Positions 11,668-23,021 are shown, counted from the first letter of the stretch. The stretch is 64,000 bases of DNA from Pyropia yezoensis (GCA_009829735.1 CM020619.1:19411816-19475815), one strand, 5' to 3'. Notes: generated from the letters alone by a model not told the origin. Translations and numbers: made by a program.

Positions 11668-14420
11668 AAGAGACTCTCCAAGCAAGAGAAACCACATCAC
11701 TCTGTTTGCCTCGCGGCCACAACGTCGTTCATGGCGCCGTTCATACAGTTGTGAGCATCCTGGTGCCTGCCCGCCCCCCTCCCCGAAAAAAAAGACACCA
11801 GGCATCTTCCTGCACTCCCTTTGCCCTCCCCGCCTCACCTGACCAGAGGAACATCCCTCACACCCCCACTCCCCCCACCTCGACCGCCTCCCCATCCCTG
11901 CCGCCTCAGAGCCCGATGCGGCACGTTGACCTCGCCTCGGCGACCGCGAGTAACCGTACGGCTCTTGCAGGGCGCAGCGGCGGCCGCGGCCGCGCCGCGC
12001 GTCGGGTTGCCCATGCACACCCGAACCACTCCGAGGAAGCTGGGATGCTAGACGACGTCGACTGACCGATGGATGACGGGCCGGCGTGTGGGACATCAAA
12101 AAAGTGAGCCAAAATGCATCAACACCACCACACATCACCACCACATCAAAAGAGCTCCAGCAAAGCCGGGCGGGACAGAGTGAGTGGGGGTCTGGAATGC
12201 GCGAAAGGGTCCACAAGGCCAGCGTCATTGCAAAATCGACGAAGGGCAACCACGGCGACCGACGGCAGGGTCGTCGACGCTGCACGTCTCATCAGCTGCA
12301 TCGAGTTCAGAGTGGTGGGGGCGGTGTATAAAGCACGAGCATCGAGTACCTGCGGCAGGTCTTACCATCGTGGAGGTGGTGGCAAGCAACCACCGAGGAG
12401 GCGGACGCGGCCAACAAGGGGAAGACGACAAAGAGTGGGAGCAGGAACGAACAGCATCGAACAAGTCGCAGGGGGGCGGCAGGTGGCGGCGCGATGCAAT
12501 GCAAGACGGGAGGATGGCTAATCGGAGCCCGTGCGGAAGTCGGCACGGGGGCTACTAAGCACGTTAAGACGATTACGGGCCCGTTTGGAAGCCGGTACAG
12601 GGGCTACTAAGCACCTTTGCGCGATTAACGTGCCCCTACTGCAATTGTTGATCGCGTATGTGGGGCGCTCGCAGCCCTGAACAGCGACACTCGAGCGGGT
12701 CGACACCGCGAGGCCGGCGGGTTCTTGGAATCGAGGTGCCTCCAGAGGCTCAGAACGGGGCTCCGCTGGGCCTGCTTGACCGTTCCGGAAAGGCCCAAGC
12801 GATCGATTCTCTCAAACATACTCCTCATTTTGGCAGTGCTCGAGTCCACTTCGTGCCATAGGGGTGGGCGATCATCGGGGATTGACTGTACTGGGGCGAA
12901 GGGCACGAGGGATGGTCGGGGGGAGGGGCTGTCGTCAGGTTTGAGAGGTGACAATTATCATTTCAAAATTATTGAGTAAATTATCGCGAAAAGAAACGAT
13001 CACGAGGCTGCCCATTCATAATTATCAAACGGTCGACTAGGTGTCCCCAGGTGCGTGTGAGCCCTCCATTGAGCAATCGAGCTCGACGAGGGCACGATGA
13101 TGACCATGAACGCGACCATCGCGGCGGCAACATCCACATGTGACAGGCAGCCTGCCTCCCGGTGCGCCGGCCTCGGTCAGAACTCGAGCCGGGAAAAGCG
13201 CGCGCAGGGCGTGCTGTCGACAAAACGGGCTAGCACTGGACGTGCTTCTCTGTAAGGTCGCAGTTTGGCGCCAAGAACTGGACTCCCATTTTGGGAGAGG
13301 CCATCGCCCAGATTTACACGGATACTCCAGCCCTTGAGGACCTCCAACGCCTCGCGAGATGGAGCGACCTCCTGGCCGCTGCCAGGGAGATCCTGGCCGC
13401 AGGAGGAACGAGTCGCAACCAGCGTGTGGGCGTGATTTATCTACTTGCTGTGCCACTCATGTTATGCAGGGCGCGAGTCGTGTTGCTGACCAACGGCATT
13501 GACTGGTTGAACTGTCAACACAACTTGATGACTATTTTCAACGAAAGCGTCAACTGGGCACGAATCTACGTATTTGCTCCCAAGCTCCCCTCTCCGGCGC
13601 CGCACGCTGCGCTTCACCCTTTGCCAGTGCGGCCGCCTTGAGCCGCGAGGGGTCGACGACCGCGGCCCCCAGCGTGCCCCGCCTCCGCCCGGGTCCCTTT
13701 GGTGGCCGCCCAACGGCTGCTCCCCCCCCCCTGGCATCCACAACCATGACCCTCTCCAGCGATGCCATGCGCCGGCCGCCGCCTGGCGTCGTCCCGGGGG
13801 CCGGCGGCATTGCATCGGAGACGACTGGCGTCGTAAGAGGGGCGGGTGGGCACCCCAGGCGGGCGCCCCCCCACTCCAGTCCCCCCCCCGCTCTCTTCGA
13901 GGAGGCCGCCCGCCCTTCCGGAGTGGGTGGGCGCCACCAGGCGACCCCGATGAAGTCGCTGGACACCTCCGACGTGTCCGCAAGCCACGAGGATCTTACT
14001 CGAACTGTACCTGGCCAACGTGTGGTGCAATTTGATCATCAAATACGTGCACCAATCCATTCTCATTGAGGCACAACAAGTGCATCCATCTCATTGAAAA
14101 TCTTCGCATGTACGTATAATTGGACACTTGTAATTTCAATGCTTGAGGCTTTGTAGACGCACAATTAGACTCTTTACGAACGAATGGCGCATCCTTCTCG
14201 GGATGCCAGGAAGCCGCTTCGCCATCAGTGCCTGTCACGGACCAAGGGTGGGAGAGACACGGTCGTAGCCGTGTTTCCTCAACCTTGGCCCTACTGTAGC
14301 AGTACGCACTACTCATCCCCTCCCTTGCCCCCTCATTCCCCCTTTGCTCGGGTCTGCAGTCTCGTCCTCCTCCTCTCGCAACCTCCTCCCTAGTTTCGAC
14401 TTGGTGCCCCTCCCTTCCCA
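11668..14420. other. Intergenic region upstream of LSM1
   Basis: No ORF here has a recognisable domain. The region includes a C-rich stretch (11790-11930), an imperfect 53-bp tandem duplication (about 12523-12627), an AT-richer patch (12940-13030), C-runs (13720-13900), and a moderately AT-rich 350 bp before the LSM1 start that should contain its promoter and 5' leader. No TATA box is convincing. Confidence 0.45.
12523..12627. repeat. Imperfect 53-bp tandem duplication
   Basis: Two adjacent units share GCCCGT, GGAAG, CGG, then GGGGCTACTAAGCAC and GCGATTA/ACGATTA near their ends. No gene crosses it. Confidence 0.65.
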
Positions 14421-15567
14421 ATGAATCCCCCTCCCCGCGCGTCGCCACCAGCGGCGGCAGCGGCGACGCCCTCCCCCCTCTCGGCGGCGGTAGCCGCCCC
14501 CCCCCCCTCCGGCGGCGCTATCGCGGCGTTAGGGCCAGGCGCGCCCCCCCCTGGCGGTGGTGGTGGTGGCGGCGGCAGCAGCGCCTCCCCTACCTCACCC
14601 CCCCCCCCCGGCGCTGCGAGCCTAGTCGAGCAACTCAACCGGCGAGTGCTCGTGTGTCTCCGCGACGGACGCTTGCTGCTGGGCACCCTCGCCGCGTACG
14701 ATCAGTACGCCAACGTGGCCCTCGACGCACCTGTGGAACGGGTGATTGTAGATGGCAGCTACGCAGACGTGCCGGCGGGTGCGGCGGTCGTCATCCGGGG
14801 GGAGAATGTGATGCTAGTGGGGGAGGTACGTGGTGGTGTGTGAGGCATGGCTGGGTGTGGTGGGAGGGCGCGTGGGGCTGGGAGGTGGGAGTGGAAGGCG
14901 GGGTGGGGTGAGGAGCAACAGAGTAGACGGAGGAGGGGGTGTTTGACCGTGTGGGGGGGGCTGTGATTGATGGCTGCGGGAGGCGCGACGGGGGTGGCTT
15001 GCTGCTTGTGCGGCACTGCCGCACAAGCAGTCGGCACGGGTGGGGGGATTCCGCGGCGCCGGGCGGCCTTAACCGTACTTCGGTGGTGAGTGGGGTGCCG
15101 CGGACGTTGAACGGTCGCTGTCGCGATGAGGTGGGGAAGCAGCTGGTCAGACGTGTATCGCTGCGCGGGGTGCCCAACGAGTCGCCACTGACAGCGCTGT
15201 GTACGCCGCCCCTTGCCCGGCCCCTGCACTGCGCCACGGCCGTCTGCTCGCACCGCATCGCCGCACCGCTCACCGCGCCTCGCACTGTCACCGCTGCGAT
15301 ACCCCTCTCACATACCTCTTTCCTCATCCCATCACTCCTACCCCCTTGCCGCCCCCCCCCCCTTGCCTCTCCCTTTTGCTCGATCTGTTTTTGGCTCCCG
15401 CCGTCGCGACGCAGATCGACGCGGAGTCGGACGCCCGCGCGACCGCCCGCCTCACCCGCGTGTCGGCGGCGGACATCCGGCGGGCGCGGTCCGCGCGTCA
15501 GGCCGACGCGGGCGCCTTTCGGCGACGGGAGCGGCTAGAGTGGCCCGTCCCAGAGGATTACGTTTGA
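14421..15567 (+). CDS. LSM1: Sm-like protein LSM1 (two exons)
   Basis: LSM1 is the subunit that distinguishes the cytoplasmic LSM1-7 ring, which binds 3' ends of deadenylated mRNA and promotes decapping. Exon 1 is 14421-14825; the 589-bp intron starts GTACGT and ends CGACGCAG; exon 2 is 15415-15567. The product is 185 residues. Residues 1-75 form an unusual Pro/Ala/Gly-rich extension. The Sm fold follows (about 76-135): LNRRVLVCLRDGRLLLGTL, then DQYANVALDAPVERVIV and the Sm2 motif VVIRGENVMLVGE. The splice joins VGE to IDAESD, matching the GEID junction usual in LSM1. The C-terminal ~45 residues are charged and helical and end PVPEDYV, comparable with the LSM1 tail. The intron contains a perfect 29-nt palindrome. 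It is convergent with the next gene. Confidence 0.9.
15002..15030. repeat. 29-nt perfect palindrome in the LSM1 intron
   Basis: Arms CTGCTTGTGCGGCA and TGCCGCACAAGCAG pair around a central C at 15016. As RNA it would be a very stable hairpin within the intron. Confidence 0.9.
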
Positions 15568-15922
15568 GGGAACGAAGGGGGGAGTGGATAGGGGGGGGGA
15601 GGGTCGGGATGTGCGAGGGGACCTGCGCTTCACGGGCCCATTCGAGAAGGAGGGGGGAGGGGAGGGTGGGGTGGGCGTGGCAATCGGAGGAGGCAGGGTC
15701 TGAAGAAACAAGGAGACGTTGGGGCGGTGCAGCTCCTGGTGATGGGAGCGACGGTTGAGCTGGGAGGTGTGGGTGGCTGGGCTGTTGCTCTGAGAGACCG
15801 CTCGTCTCCGGTGCATCGCGGCGGAACGCAAAACGGCCACGCGTTCAGCGCGCAACGGGGGGTGGAATCGCACCTACAGACAAAGCAGCCCCCCGACTTC
15901 CCCCGCACACCACCCCCTGGGC
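15568..15922. other. Convergent intergenic spacer
   Basis: About 355 bp between the 3' ends of LSM1 (+) and the SDR gene (-). G-rich, with no feature recognised. It must contain both 3' untranslated regions. Confidence 0.5.
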
Positions 15923-17194
15923 CTACACGTTGTCGGTGCACCCGCCACGCATAAACGCGTCGTACGACTCGAAACGGGGCTTCCAGCCGAGAACCTCCCA
16001 CGTCCGCGAACAGTCAATCGCCTTGCCCAAGCCGCCGCGCTCGGCCGGCATGGGCACCCCGCCGGGCAGCGGGGACGGAATGTCCGCCTCAAAGACGGGT
16101 GCCTTGGCGCCGGCAAAGGTCGGGTGCGCGAGCGCCGCGTCGACCAGCTCCCGCCGTGTCACGGGCTTGTTGTCCGCAACGAGGAAGACGTCCACGCCGT
16201 CAGCGTCGCCGGCCGCCGTCGCGCCCGCCGCCGTCGCCGCCGCGCGCACGCCCGTGGCGGCACACTGTAACGCCGCAACCACCGCCGCCGCCGCGTCGTC
16301 ATAGTGCAGCATGTTGACGAGGCCGTCGGGGTTGCCGCCCACGCTCCCGCGGCGCACCCAAAACTTATGCGCCCCCCGGCCGAGGGCGTAGAGCCCCGCC
16401 AGCCGCACCACCGTCCCGCCCGCGGTGGCAATGACCGCCTCGGCGGCGCCGAGGCGGCCCCCCCCAGGGGTGGTGGGGCTGCCCTCCGTCACCACTCCGC
16501 CATTTTCCTCGGCGTACGCACCAGCGGTACTGGTAAAGACGAGCCGCCCCGCAGAGGGACCACGCCAGCACGCCACCGCGCGGCAGGCCTCGGCGACATA
16601 ATCGTCAGACGACGACGGGGGCATGCAGAATAGGACGTTGGAAAAGGTGACCGCCGGGGCGATGGCGGGGGAAGCGGTCGAGTCGTCGCCACCGCCGCCG
16701 TCGCTACCACCACCCGCCGCGGCCGCGTCGGCCGCGTCGGCCTGCTCGCGCGTCCGCGGCACCGCCCCCCCCGCCCGCAGGGCGTCGTGACGCCTCTCGG
16801 TCCGCGTCTCGGCCACCACCGACCGGGGCGGGCCGCCGTCACGGCCACCGTCCATCCACAGCCGCGCGGCGATGGAACCGAGCGTGCCGGCGCCAAGGAT
16901 CAGGAGGTCACCCCCGAGAGCAGGAGCAGCCGACGACGCGCTGCCGCCGTCCGCGGCGACAGCAGGCGGCGGGGACGAGGAGGACGGAGGGGGGGGTGGG
17001 GTGGCCATGGAAATCGTCACGGCCCGCGGTGGCGCGCGCCGTTGGTGCGACGTGGCCCACCGAGGAGCAACGCCAGGGCGCTTGACGGCCGTGGCCGCCC
17101 CCGCAGCCACGTGCCCCGCCAGGCGCGGCAGCGGCGTCTGCAGGGGGGGAAGGAACGCCGCCGTGGTAGTCGAAGGGCCAATGGTGAAGGCCAT
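15923..17194 (-). CDS. Plastid-targeted NAD(P)-binding epimerase-like protein (SDR superfamily)
   Basis: A single-exon 423-residue protein. I chose the ATG at 17194 because it starts MAFTIGPSTT, which looks like a plastid transit peptide (Ala/Pro/Arg/Ser-rich, almost no acidic residues to about 90); the frame itself opens 12 codons earlier with another ATG (17230). The Rossmann nucleotide-binding loop is LLILGAGTLGSIAARLW (glycines at about 101-106). Further on come VTFSNVLFCMPPS, the strand LVFTSTAGAYAEENGG, GGTVVRLAGLYALGRGAH, and GLVNMLHYDDAAAAVVAAL with VFLVADNKPVTRRELVDAAL, the usual order in the plant and algal atypical SDR/NmrA-like family. The classical YxxxK pair is not evident, so catalysis is uncertain. 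Substrate unknown. The gene converges on LSM1. Confidence 0.82.
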   Translation of the reverse strand: MAFTIGPSTTTAAFLPPLQTPLPRLAGHVAAGAATAVKRPGVAPRWATSHQRRAPPRAVTISMATPPPPPSSSSPPPAVAADGGSASSAAPALGGDLLILGAGTLGSIAARLWMDGGRDGGPPRSVVAETRTERRHDALRAGGAVPRTREQADAADAAAAGGGSDGGGGDDSTASPAIAPAVTFSNVLFCMPPSSSDDYVAEACRAVACWRGPSAGRLVFTSTAGAYAEENGGVVTEGSPTTPGGGRLGAAEAVIATAGGTVVRLAGLYALGRGAHKFWVRRGSVGGNPDGLVNMLHYDDAAAAVVAALQCAATGVRAAATAAGATAAGDADGVDVFLVADNKPVTRRELVDAALAHPTFAGAKAPVFEADIPSPLPGGVPMPAERGGLGKAIDCSRTWEVLGWKPRFESYDAFMRGGCTDNV

Positions 17195-18075
17195 GACAGA
17201 TGAAGGGGGGGTACGGCGCTGATGAGGCAAGATAGAAGCGGCGACGCCAGTGGCAGCTGCCCTGCCCCGTACGAGGCGAGTGGGGGAGACCCGAATGATG
17301 CCACTTTACATACCAGCCTGTTCTGTGCCACGGTCAGCCGGCAGTGGCTCTGGGAATGGATCTGGCCCAGAAGCAAAAGGTGCTGGCCAGCCCTTTGGCT
17401 GATGACCATTAGCCAGGTTGACAGCGCCCATGGGACTGTTGAAAGTTTTCGCAGCTCTCTGAGTCTTGTCTCCTGAGGCGCAACGTGCAACAGCTGTTCA
17501 TTGGCTGAATCACGACTTTGGCCTTTGCCATTGGTGGAGCTGATGTTGCAGGCGTGGAAGCTGTGTTCCGACAGATCCACAACTTAGAAAGCTACCAAAA
17601 TCCAGTCGGACCTTGCTCGAAATGTGTTCCAACTGTCCGCAGCGCGGTACATGCAAATCTACAGCAAGGCAGTCCTTATTCGAGGACAAGGCGTCCCCTC
17701 CCATCTGTGTCCCACCACCAGTAACGCCGTCACGCCAACACTCGTCCTGCCCACGGTCGTCTTCGCCGTCGCGACGCGCCGCAGCGGCGTCGGTCCCGGC
17801 CCCCGACGTCTTCCCCTTCGGTCTCATTGCCTTTTCGGGCCGCTCTTCCACGGCTGTTGTGGTCCTTCTCGGACGTTGGCTCGTCTCCCTGTCGCAGACC
17901 GCAGGCAGTGTCTCCCAAGTACCATCCCCCGGCATCTTTCGTCCTCCCGCTGTTCCAGGTGCACCGGTGGTCGGCCGGCGGCAGTTTGCGGCGTGACAGG
18001 TTTTGCCGCTCCGGTGGACTTTGCCTGCGGCGACGGCCGCGCCGAGCGTAGCGGCGGGGTGCGGGGGGGGGGGCG
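17195..18075. other. Divergent intergenic region between the SDR gene and TSG101
   Basis: It lies between two divergently transcribed genes, so both promoters should be here. Long open frames exist on both strands (for example 17510-18322 minus) but show no domain, and they overlap the TSG101 first exon. No core promoter motif is convincing. Confidence 0.45.
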
Positions 18076-19503
18076 ATGGACGCGTCACGCGCCCATGTGG
18101 TGGGGTTACTGGTACGTGTGAGACGCCGAGATGGGTGGGCTGCTGGAGGGGTGAGCTGCCTGATGCACGGCGAGCTGGGTCATACCTGTTGTCTTCGTGT
18201 GGGGTGTGGAAACGACAGTGGGCTGAGCCCACTGTCTCAGGGTTCCTGGGCGTAGTCCTCGCGAACATTGCGCCACTCCTTTCCTGGTTGGCCCGTGCTG
18301 GCGCTGACATGCCGAAACGCATCTATTGGTGGGCTCTCTGGTGTTCAACCGGTTCTATCCCTTCCTCGCCCTCATTGGTATTTTCTCTGGGCATGCTTTC
18401 CCTCTTCATCTCTCTCTTGCGACCAACCCTACTCCGCACAGCGCTCTACCAACGCGTATCCTCCCCACACCGAGTCACAGGTTGTCAATGACGTCCTTAC
18501 CGCCACGCGGGACTTTCGGTCCCTGCGGCCCGATGTTCGCCCCCCCCCTCCGCGGCCTGGGTCTTCCAGCGCTCCTCCCCCATTGCTGTGTCTCCACGGC
18601 ACCTTGCCCGTCGTGTATCAGGGCGCGACGTATAACATCCCCGTGGAGCTCCTGCTAACTGTCAACCACCCACTTCACCCGCCGCTGGCCTATGTCCGCC
18701 CGACGCACGCCATGGTCATTGCCCCCCAGCACCGACACGTGGACGTGGACGGCAAGGTGTACTTGCCCTACTTGTCCGAATGGGTGCACCCACGGTCCAA
18801 CCTCTCGGAACTCCTTCGCGAGATGGCGTCGGTGTTTGGCGCCGCCACACCCGTGCTGTCGCGGACAACCCCTCCCATCCAACCCCCCGACGAGCCACGG
18901 CGGGAGGCTCTGCTGCGGCAGCTAGCCGCCCGCACCGCCGCCCGACTGCGAGAGGTCAGTGACGGGGCGGCTGCGGAGCTGTCGCGTCTGTCGGCCGAGC
19001 GGGAGCAGCTCCTTGCGCTGGACCGGGAGGTTGGAGTGAGCCTGGACCGCCTGTCCTTGTCCTCGGGTGGTCACGCCAACGACCCCGAGGCGACCCGCCG
19101 GCGACTGGCCGCCCTCCGTGCCGAAGACGCGGAGCTGTCGGCTTGGCTCGCTGCCAACGCGGAGCTGTCGAAAGAGGTGGATGTGGACAAACTAGTGGTT
19201 GCCGGTGACGTGCCGTCGGCGCAGTTGCTCGACGCGCGCGCCGAAGACCTGGCGCTGAGCGACGCGCGGCATCTCGTGTCCGAGGCGTTTCACCAGGAGC
19301 GCATTGGGCTGGACGTGTTTCTCCGCGAGACCCGCAAGCTCAGCCGCGAGCAATACATGGCGCGGGCGCTTGTGGTGAAGATCAAGAAGGTACAGCGGCA
19401 GCGAGCGGCGGCCGCCGGGGGAGCGCCAGGAAGCGGGGGGGGGGGGGAGCCCCCTGGAAGGGGGGGTGGGGGGTATTCGTCTGCTCATCAGCCGTACCAG
19501 TAG
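18076..19503 (+). CDS. TSG101: ESCRT-I subunit TSG101/VPS23 (two exons)
   Basis: TSG101/Vps23 binds ubiquitinated cargo and sorts it into multivesicular bodies as part of ESCRT-I on endosomes. The model joins a 36-nt first exon (18076-18111, MDASRAHVVGLL) to 18442-19503 across a 330-bp intron (GTACGT...CCGCACAG). The splice yields a continuous N-terminal helix (VVGLL-RSTNAY...VVNDVLTATRDFRSLRPDV) that matches the start of the UEV domain. UEV (about 5-150): LHGTLPVVYQGATYNIPVEL, THAMVIAPQHRHVDVDGKVY, LPYLSEWVHPRSNLSEL. A short Pro-rich linker follows, then a Leu/Glu/Arg coiled coil (about 170-270) and the steadiness box (ALSDARHLVSEAFHQERIGL...FLRETRKLSREQYMARAL). The tail is Gly-rich. Total 365 residues, close to the family's usual ~390. 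Confidence 0.9.
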
Positions 19504-20004
19504 AGCTCGTGGACGCGGTTGGGTGCGACCGGGGGTGAAAGTGACGTGGACGTATTTTGCGCCCACCCGTTTTTGTTGCTGTTGCGTGGGAGGATGGTGG
19601 GCTCGGCCATTGTAGACGACGCCTTTTTTTGCTGCCTCGGCTGGCCGAGTCATGGGGATCGGGTGGCATTGGGCGGGGAGGCTTGGCGTGGCGTCAACTG
19701 TTCATCTGGTGATGATGGGCGCTTACCAAGTTTAGTGCGCATTTGGACCCAGCGTGTCCACGCATGGAATGTAGCGTGTGATACCCTGCCTTCGCACAGG
19801 CACTCATCAAAAAAAAGGAAAAGCATCGTTGCAGCTCTGCTCACCACCCGCCACCGTTGGAAATCAAAACAATTCCTCCGAACCTGCCGTAGACCTCCCC
19901 CCCCCCCCCACCCCCCATCCGCGAGACGCCCCCTGGCGAACTCCCCGGCGGATTGCATACCGTCTCCACACCCAATCCCCTCCCCTGTCCACCCCACTCC
20001 CAGT
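19504..20004. other. Convergent spacer between TSG101 and plastid L15
   Basis: About 500 bp between two gene 3' ends. It includes a C-run near 19895-19915. No gene supported. Confidence 0.5.
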
Positions 20005-21131
20005 CTAGGCCGCAACCGGCTCGGCCACCTTCGGCGCCGTCTTGGGCAGCACCACGCAGTTGCCGCCAGCACCCTCAATGGCCGCACGGGCAGTCGCGGT
20101 GAAGGCGTGCGCGCGAACGGTCAGGTTCTTGGCAGTCAGCTCATCTCCGCCCACAACCTTAGTCAGGTTGTAAGACGACTTCGTCACCACCCCCGCCGAG
20201 CGAAGGACGTCAACGTCGACGGTAGAGCCCTCGGCCATCTCGTTAAGGTGGCCCAGCTTCACCAGCGCGTACTCCGTCTTGGAGTGGCCGGGGCCCATGG
20301 GGCGGCCCACAAACTTGGGCAGCCGCCGGTACAGCGGCGTCTGGCCACCCTCAAAGCCCGCCCGGGTCGGGCGGCCAGACCGCGACTTCTGGCCGCGCAT
20401 CCCAAACCCGCACGACGCACCCTGGCCGGCAGCGTCACCGCGGCCCTTGCGCTTCTTCCGGTGCGCCGAGCCCGGCGCAGGGCGCAGGTTGCTCAGCGTC
20501 CACACGTCACCCTCCACTGTATGGCGGAGAATCGAGGCCGGAATAGTGGGGATGGCAGGGGAAGAGGAAGATCGCAAGTGACAAACAGCACATCACAGAC
20601 GTCAAGACCCGTCAGATCACAAGCCTCACGCACAAACAAAACGGCACGCCGGCCCTGCAGACCTGACACACAAGCCCCTCGCCCCCGCCTCCAAACCTCG
20701 GCTGGCAAGCGCCGTGGCATACACTTCTCACCACCCCCAGCGCCAGGTTACAGCAGCCCACACCCACAACCACTCCTCTCCCCACCTCTTCAACCGCCAG
20801 CACAGCACAAACCCTTAAAGCAACGAATCCGCCCACCTCTGACGCCCCAAAACCCTCCCCCTCCTCCTACCCTCCTGCACCTAGTACCCAACGGGCGGCC
20901 CTCCCCTGCGCACGTACCGACCGCGTAGTTCTCATCCGCCCGCTTCTTCCAGTCAAACATCTTGGCGGTGGGCGTCGTAGTGACGGTCGATGGTGGCGCG
21001 GCCACCACCCGCCGCGCCGCGGCGGGTGCCGAGCGGGCGGTGCACACGCGCGCCGAGGTGCGGGCGAGGCCCGTGTAGGCGCCGCCGACGCGTGGCGCCG
21101 CGGCCGCAAACGCGGGCGTGGAGAACGCCAT
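20005..21131 (-). CDS. RPL15: Plastid ribosomal protein uL15 (L15), nuclear-encoded, two exons
   Basis: Large-subunit ribosomal protein L15 of the bacterial/plastid type. Exon 1 (20918-21131, minus) starts MAFSTPAFAAAAPRVGG, a transit peptide with Phe near the N-terminus, and ends in NYAV. The 401-bp intron begins GTACGTGCGC and ends CATACAG. Exon 2 (20005-20516) continues VEGDVWTLSNLRPAPGS, then RKKRKGRGDAAGQGASCGFG and MRGQKSRSGRPTRAGFEGGQ, the conserved rRNA-binding N-terminal signature of L15, followed by TPLYRRLPKFVG and the C-terminal globular domain (VDVDVLRSAGVV...LTVRAHAFTATARAAIEGAG). Total 241 residues. The targeted L15 is the main evidence that the cell has a plastid. Confidence 0.93.
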
Positions 21132-21830
21132 GACAAACAGCAAAGGGGGAGGAAGGGGGGGCAGGAAGAAAGGGGAGGATAGGAGAGGACGAAACGACAA
21201 TGGGCAACGGGACGACAGTGGGGGAGGTGTGGCGGACGAGCAACGAGGTGGGCGGCGCAGCAGGGTGGTGGGACGGGGAGGGCCGACGTCGATGGCGGTG
21301 GCGGTGGCGGGAGGGGGGAGGGAGGATTGGTCCAACAAAGACCGGATGCGCGGGCTTGAGCTCGCAACTCGAAGCCCAACGTCCTGGTCCCAATTTCCGA
21401 CGGACGGCGGCCGGGGTTCAAACGTGGGGGGGTGGGAGATTGTCCGGATAATGAATAACCGGCTGAAGGGAACCAAACTCCTTGAGTATTTGTTATGTAA
21501 CCGGACATGTTGGCCGCCGAAACTCTTCCACTCGGATGTATTTCAGTTATCCCAATTTTGTCACATGTGCACCGTGTCATGTGCAAACGTTGACTTACCT
21601 TTTCAATCGTTACTTTCTGTTTTGACAATTGATTTACTATTTCGAAGCATGCTTCGTAGGTTTCGAGGGTACGCAATTGTCATTTGATAGGCTACTGTTC
21701 GGGTCGCGACGGCGCTTCACCGCCCGGCGCGACGGCGCTTCACCTGCTGGCGCGGCCATCGCCGTCGCTGCCACCGTCGACCACGCCCGCTTCCACCATC
21801 GTCTCCTTCCTGTTCTTGATTTGCTGGGCG
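21132..21830. other. Intergenic region
   Basis: Upstream of plastid L15 (its promoter side) and of the zinc-knuckle gene. The first ~220 bp are G-rich. From 21430 to 21690 the DNA is much AT-richer than its surroundings and may be a transposon remnant. At 21720-21755 a short direct repeat (CGCGACGGCGCTTCACC) occurs twice. Confidence 0.45.
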
Positions 21831-23021
21831 ATGTCCGCCGCGGCCAGCTCCGATGAGTCTTCGGACGAATGCCCGAGTCCTGGTGAGTCACGCGTTCCCT
21901 CTCCTATTGTTCTGTGTGATGGATCATGCGTCCCAGGATGTGCCGATGCCGATGCTGACTCGCGAAGCAACTTGGTTCCGAGTTTTTGATTTTTTTCTCT
22001 GTATGCTTTTTTGTTTTGATTGCCTGTTTGCGCCTCTCGTGAAGCAAAGATCCTTCCTTGCGGGGCATGCCGCTTGCCGCGGCATGACGCCCGGCGGTGC
22101 CCACTCTTCAAGAAAGCAGAGTGCTTGTGCGGCTGTGGAAAGGCGACGTGCTCGAAGTGCATGGTTGCCTGCGGCAAGTGCGGCAGAAAGGGGCACTCTT
22201 TCGACACGCTGGTCGCGCCCATGCGCGCAGGCTCTCTCCCTCGCTTTGCGTGCGAGAAGCATAACTCTGCGGAGATGCTGAGCAGGGTGGGGGCGGCGCT
22301 CTCGCTGATGGCGCCTACGATGCGCAAGAAGAGGGAGCTTGCAAAGAAGAACAAGCGGCGATTGGCGGCCCTGGTACCGGCCGCCAACAAACATTTTTCT
22401 GTGCATGCGCAACAATGTGCCCTCGTGGATGCTGCGGGGATTGACGGTGCTGCGGCATCCACGCATGTGCGGACGGCTGAGGCGGCTGCCGCAGTGCTGC
22501 GGGACGACGGCGCTACCCGGGCTGCGGCACGCACACTTGGCGCCTTTGTGGCTGACAGTGCCGCTGTGGGCTCTGCATCGAGCGCCCAACCCCCTCCCGG
22601 ACCGCTCGGTCTGATCGATTTGACTGGTCCGAGCCAGACCGTGCTGGGGGCGCTGGAGGAGGCCCTGAGAAAGCGCCATAACTATCCTTCTGGGACTCGC
22701 GGTGCCATGAGTCGGTTGACGAGAGAGGCTGGCCTGCCAGCGGGCGGCGCACGCGGCGCCGTAGAGGAGCTCGGCTCCTCCAACCCGTGCTTTGGTATGT
22801 CAGGCCTCCAACTGAAGCGGGCCTTTCTTCGATACATCCAGATCTCCGAGGGACCCGTCTTGGTGAAGGCCAGGTCGGCGCTGACGGAGTTTGTGGGGGG
22901 CGACCCCCTCTTTAGTGGGTGCTCTGTGATCACCAGACGCTTCTCGTGTGGTGAGGTTTGTACTGCCCTTTTAGGTTGTGCTGAGCGCGCTGATGTGCGC
23001 GTCCCTTCTGGGGGGAATTGA
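21831..23021 (+). CDS. Hypothetical cysteine-rich protein with zinc-knuckle-like N-terminus
   Basis: The model starts at ATG 21831 (MSAAASSDESSDECPSP), uses a 162-bp intron (GTGAGTCACG...CTCGTGAAG), and continues at 22045 with KILPCGACRLPRHDARRCPL to TGA at 23021; total 342 residues. The frame across the junction is consistent (phase 1). Near the start CGACRLPRHDARRC has C-x2-C-x4-H-x4-C spacing like a CCHC zinc knuckle, followed by CLCGCGKATCSKCMVACGKCGRKGHS, a second Cys/His cluster. The middle is Ala-rich and the C-terminal third (GMSGLQLKRAFLRYIQISEG...) is globular but unrecognised. A further GTGAGG donor-like site near 22953 means the 3' end could differ. It sits next to a decayed transposase, so transposon origin is possible. 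Confidence 0.45.

Noticed and set aside
17510-18322. Minus-strand 270-codon frame opposite the TSG101 start
   Set aside because: No domain, overlaps the supported TSG101 first exon and intron, and has biased composition.
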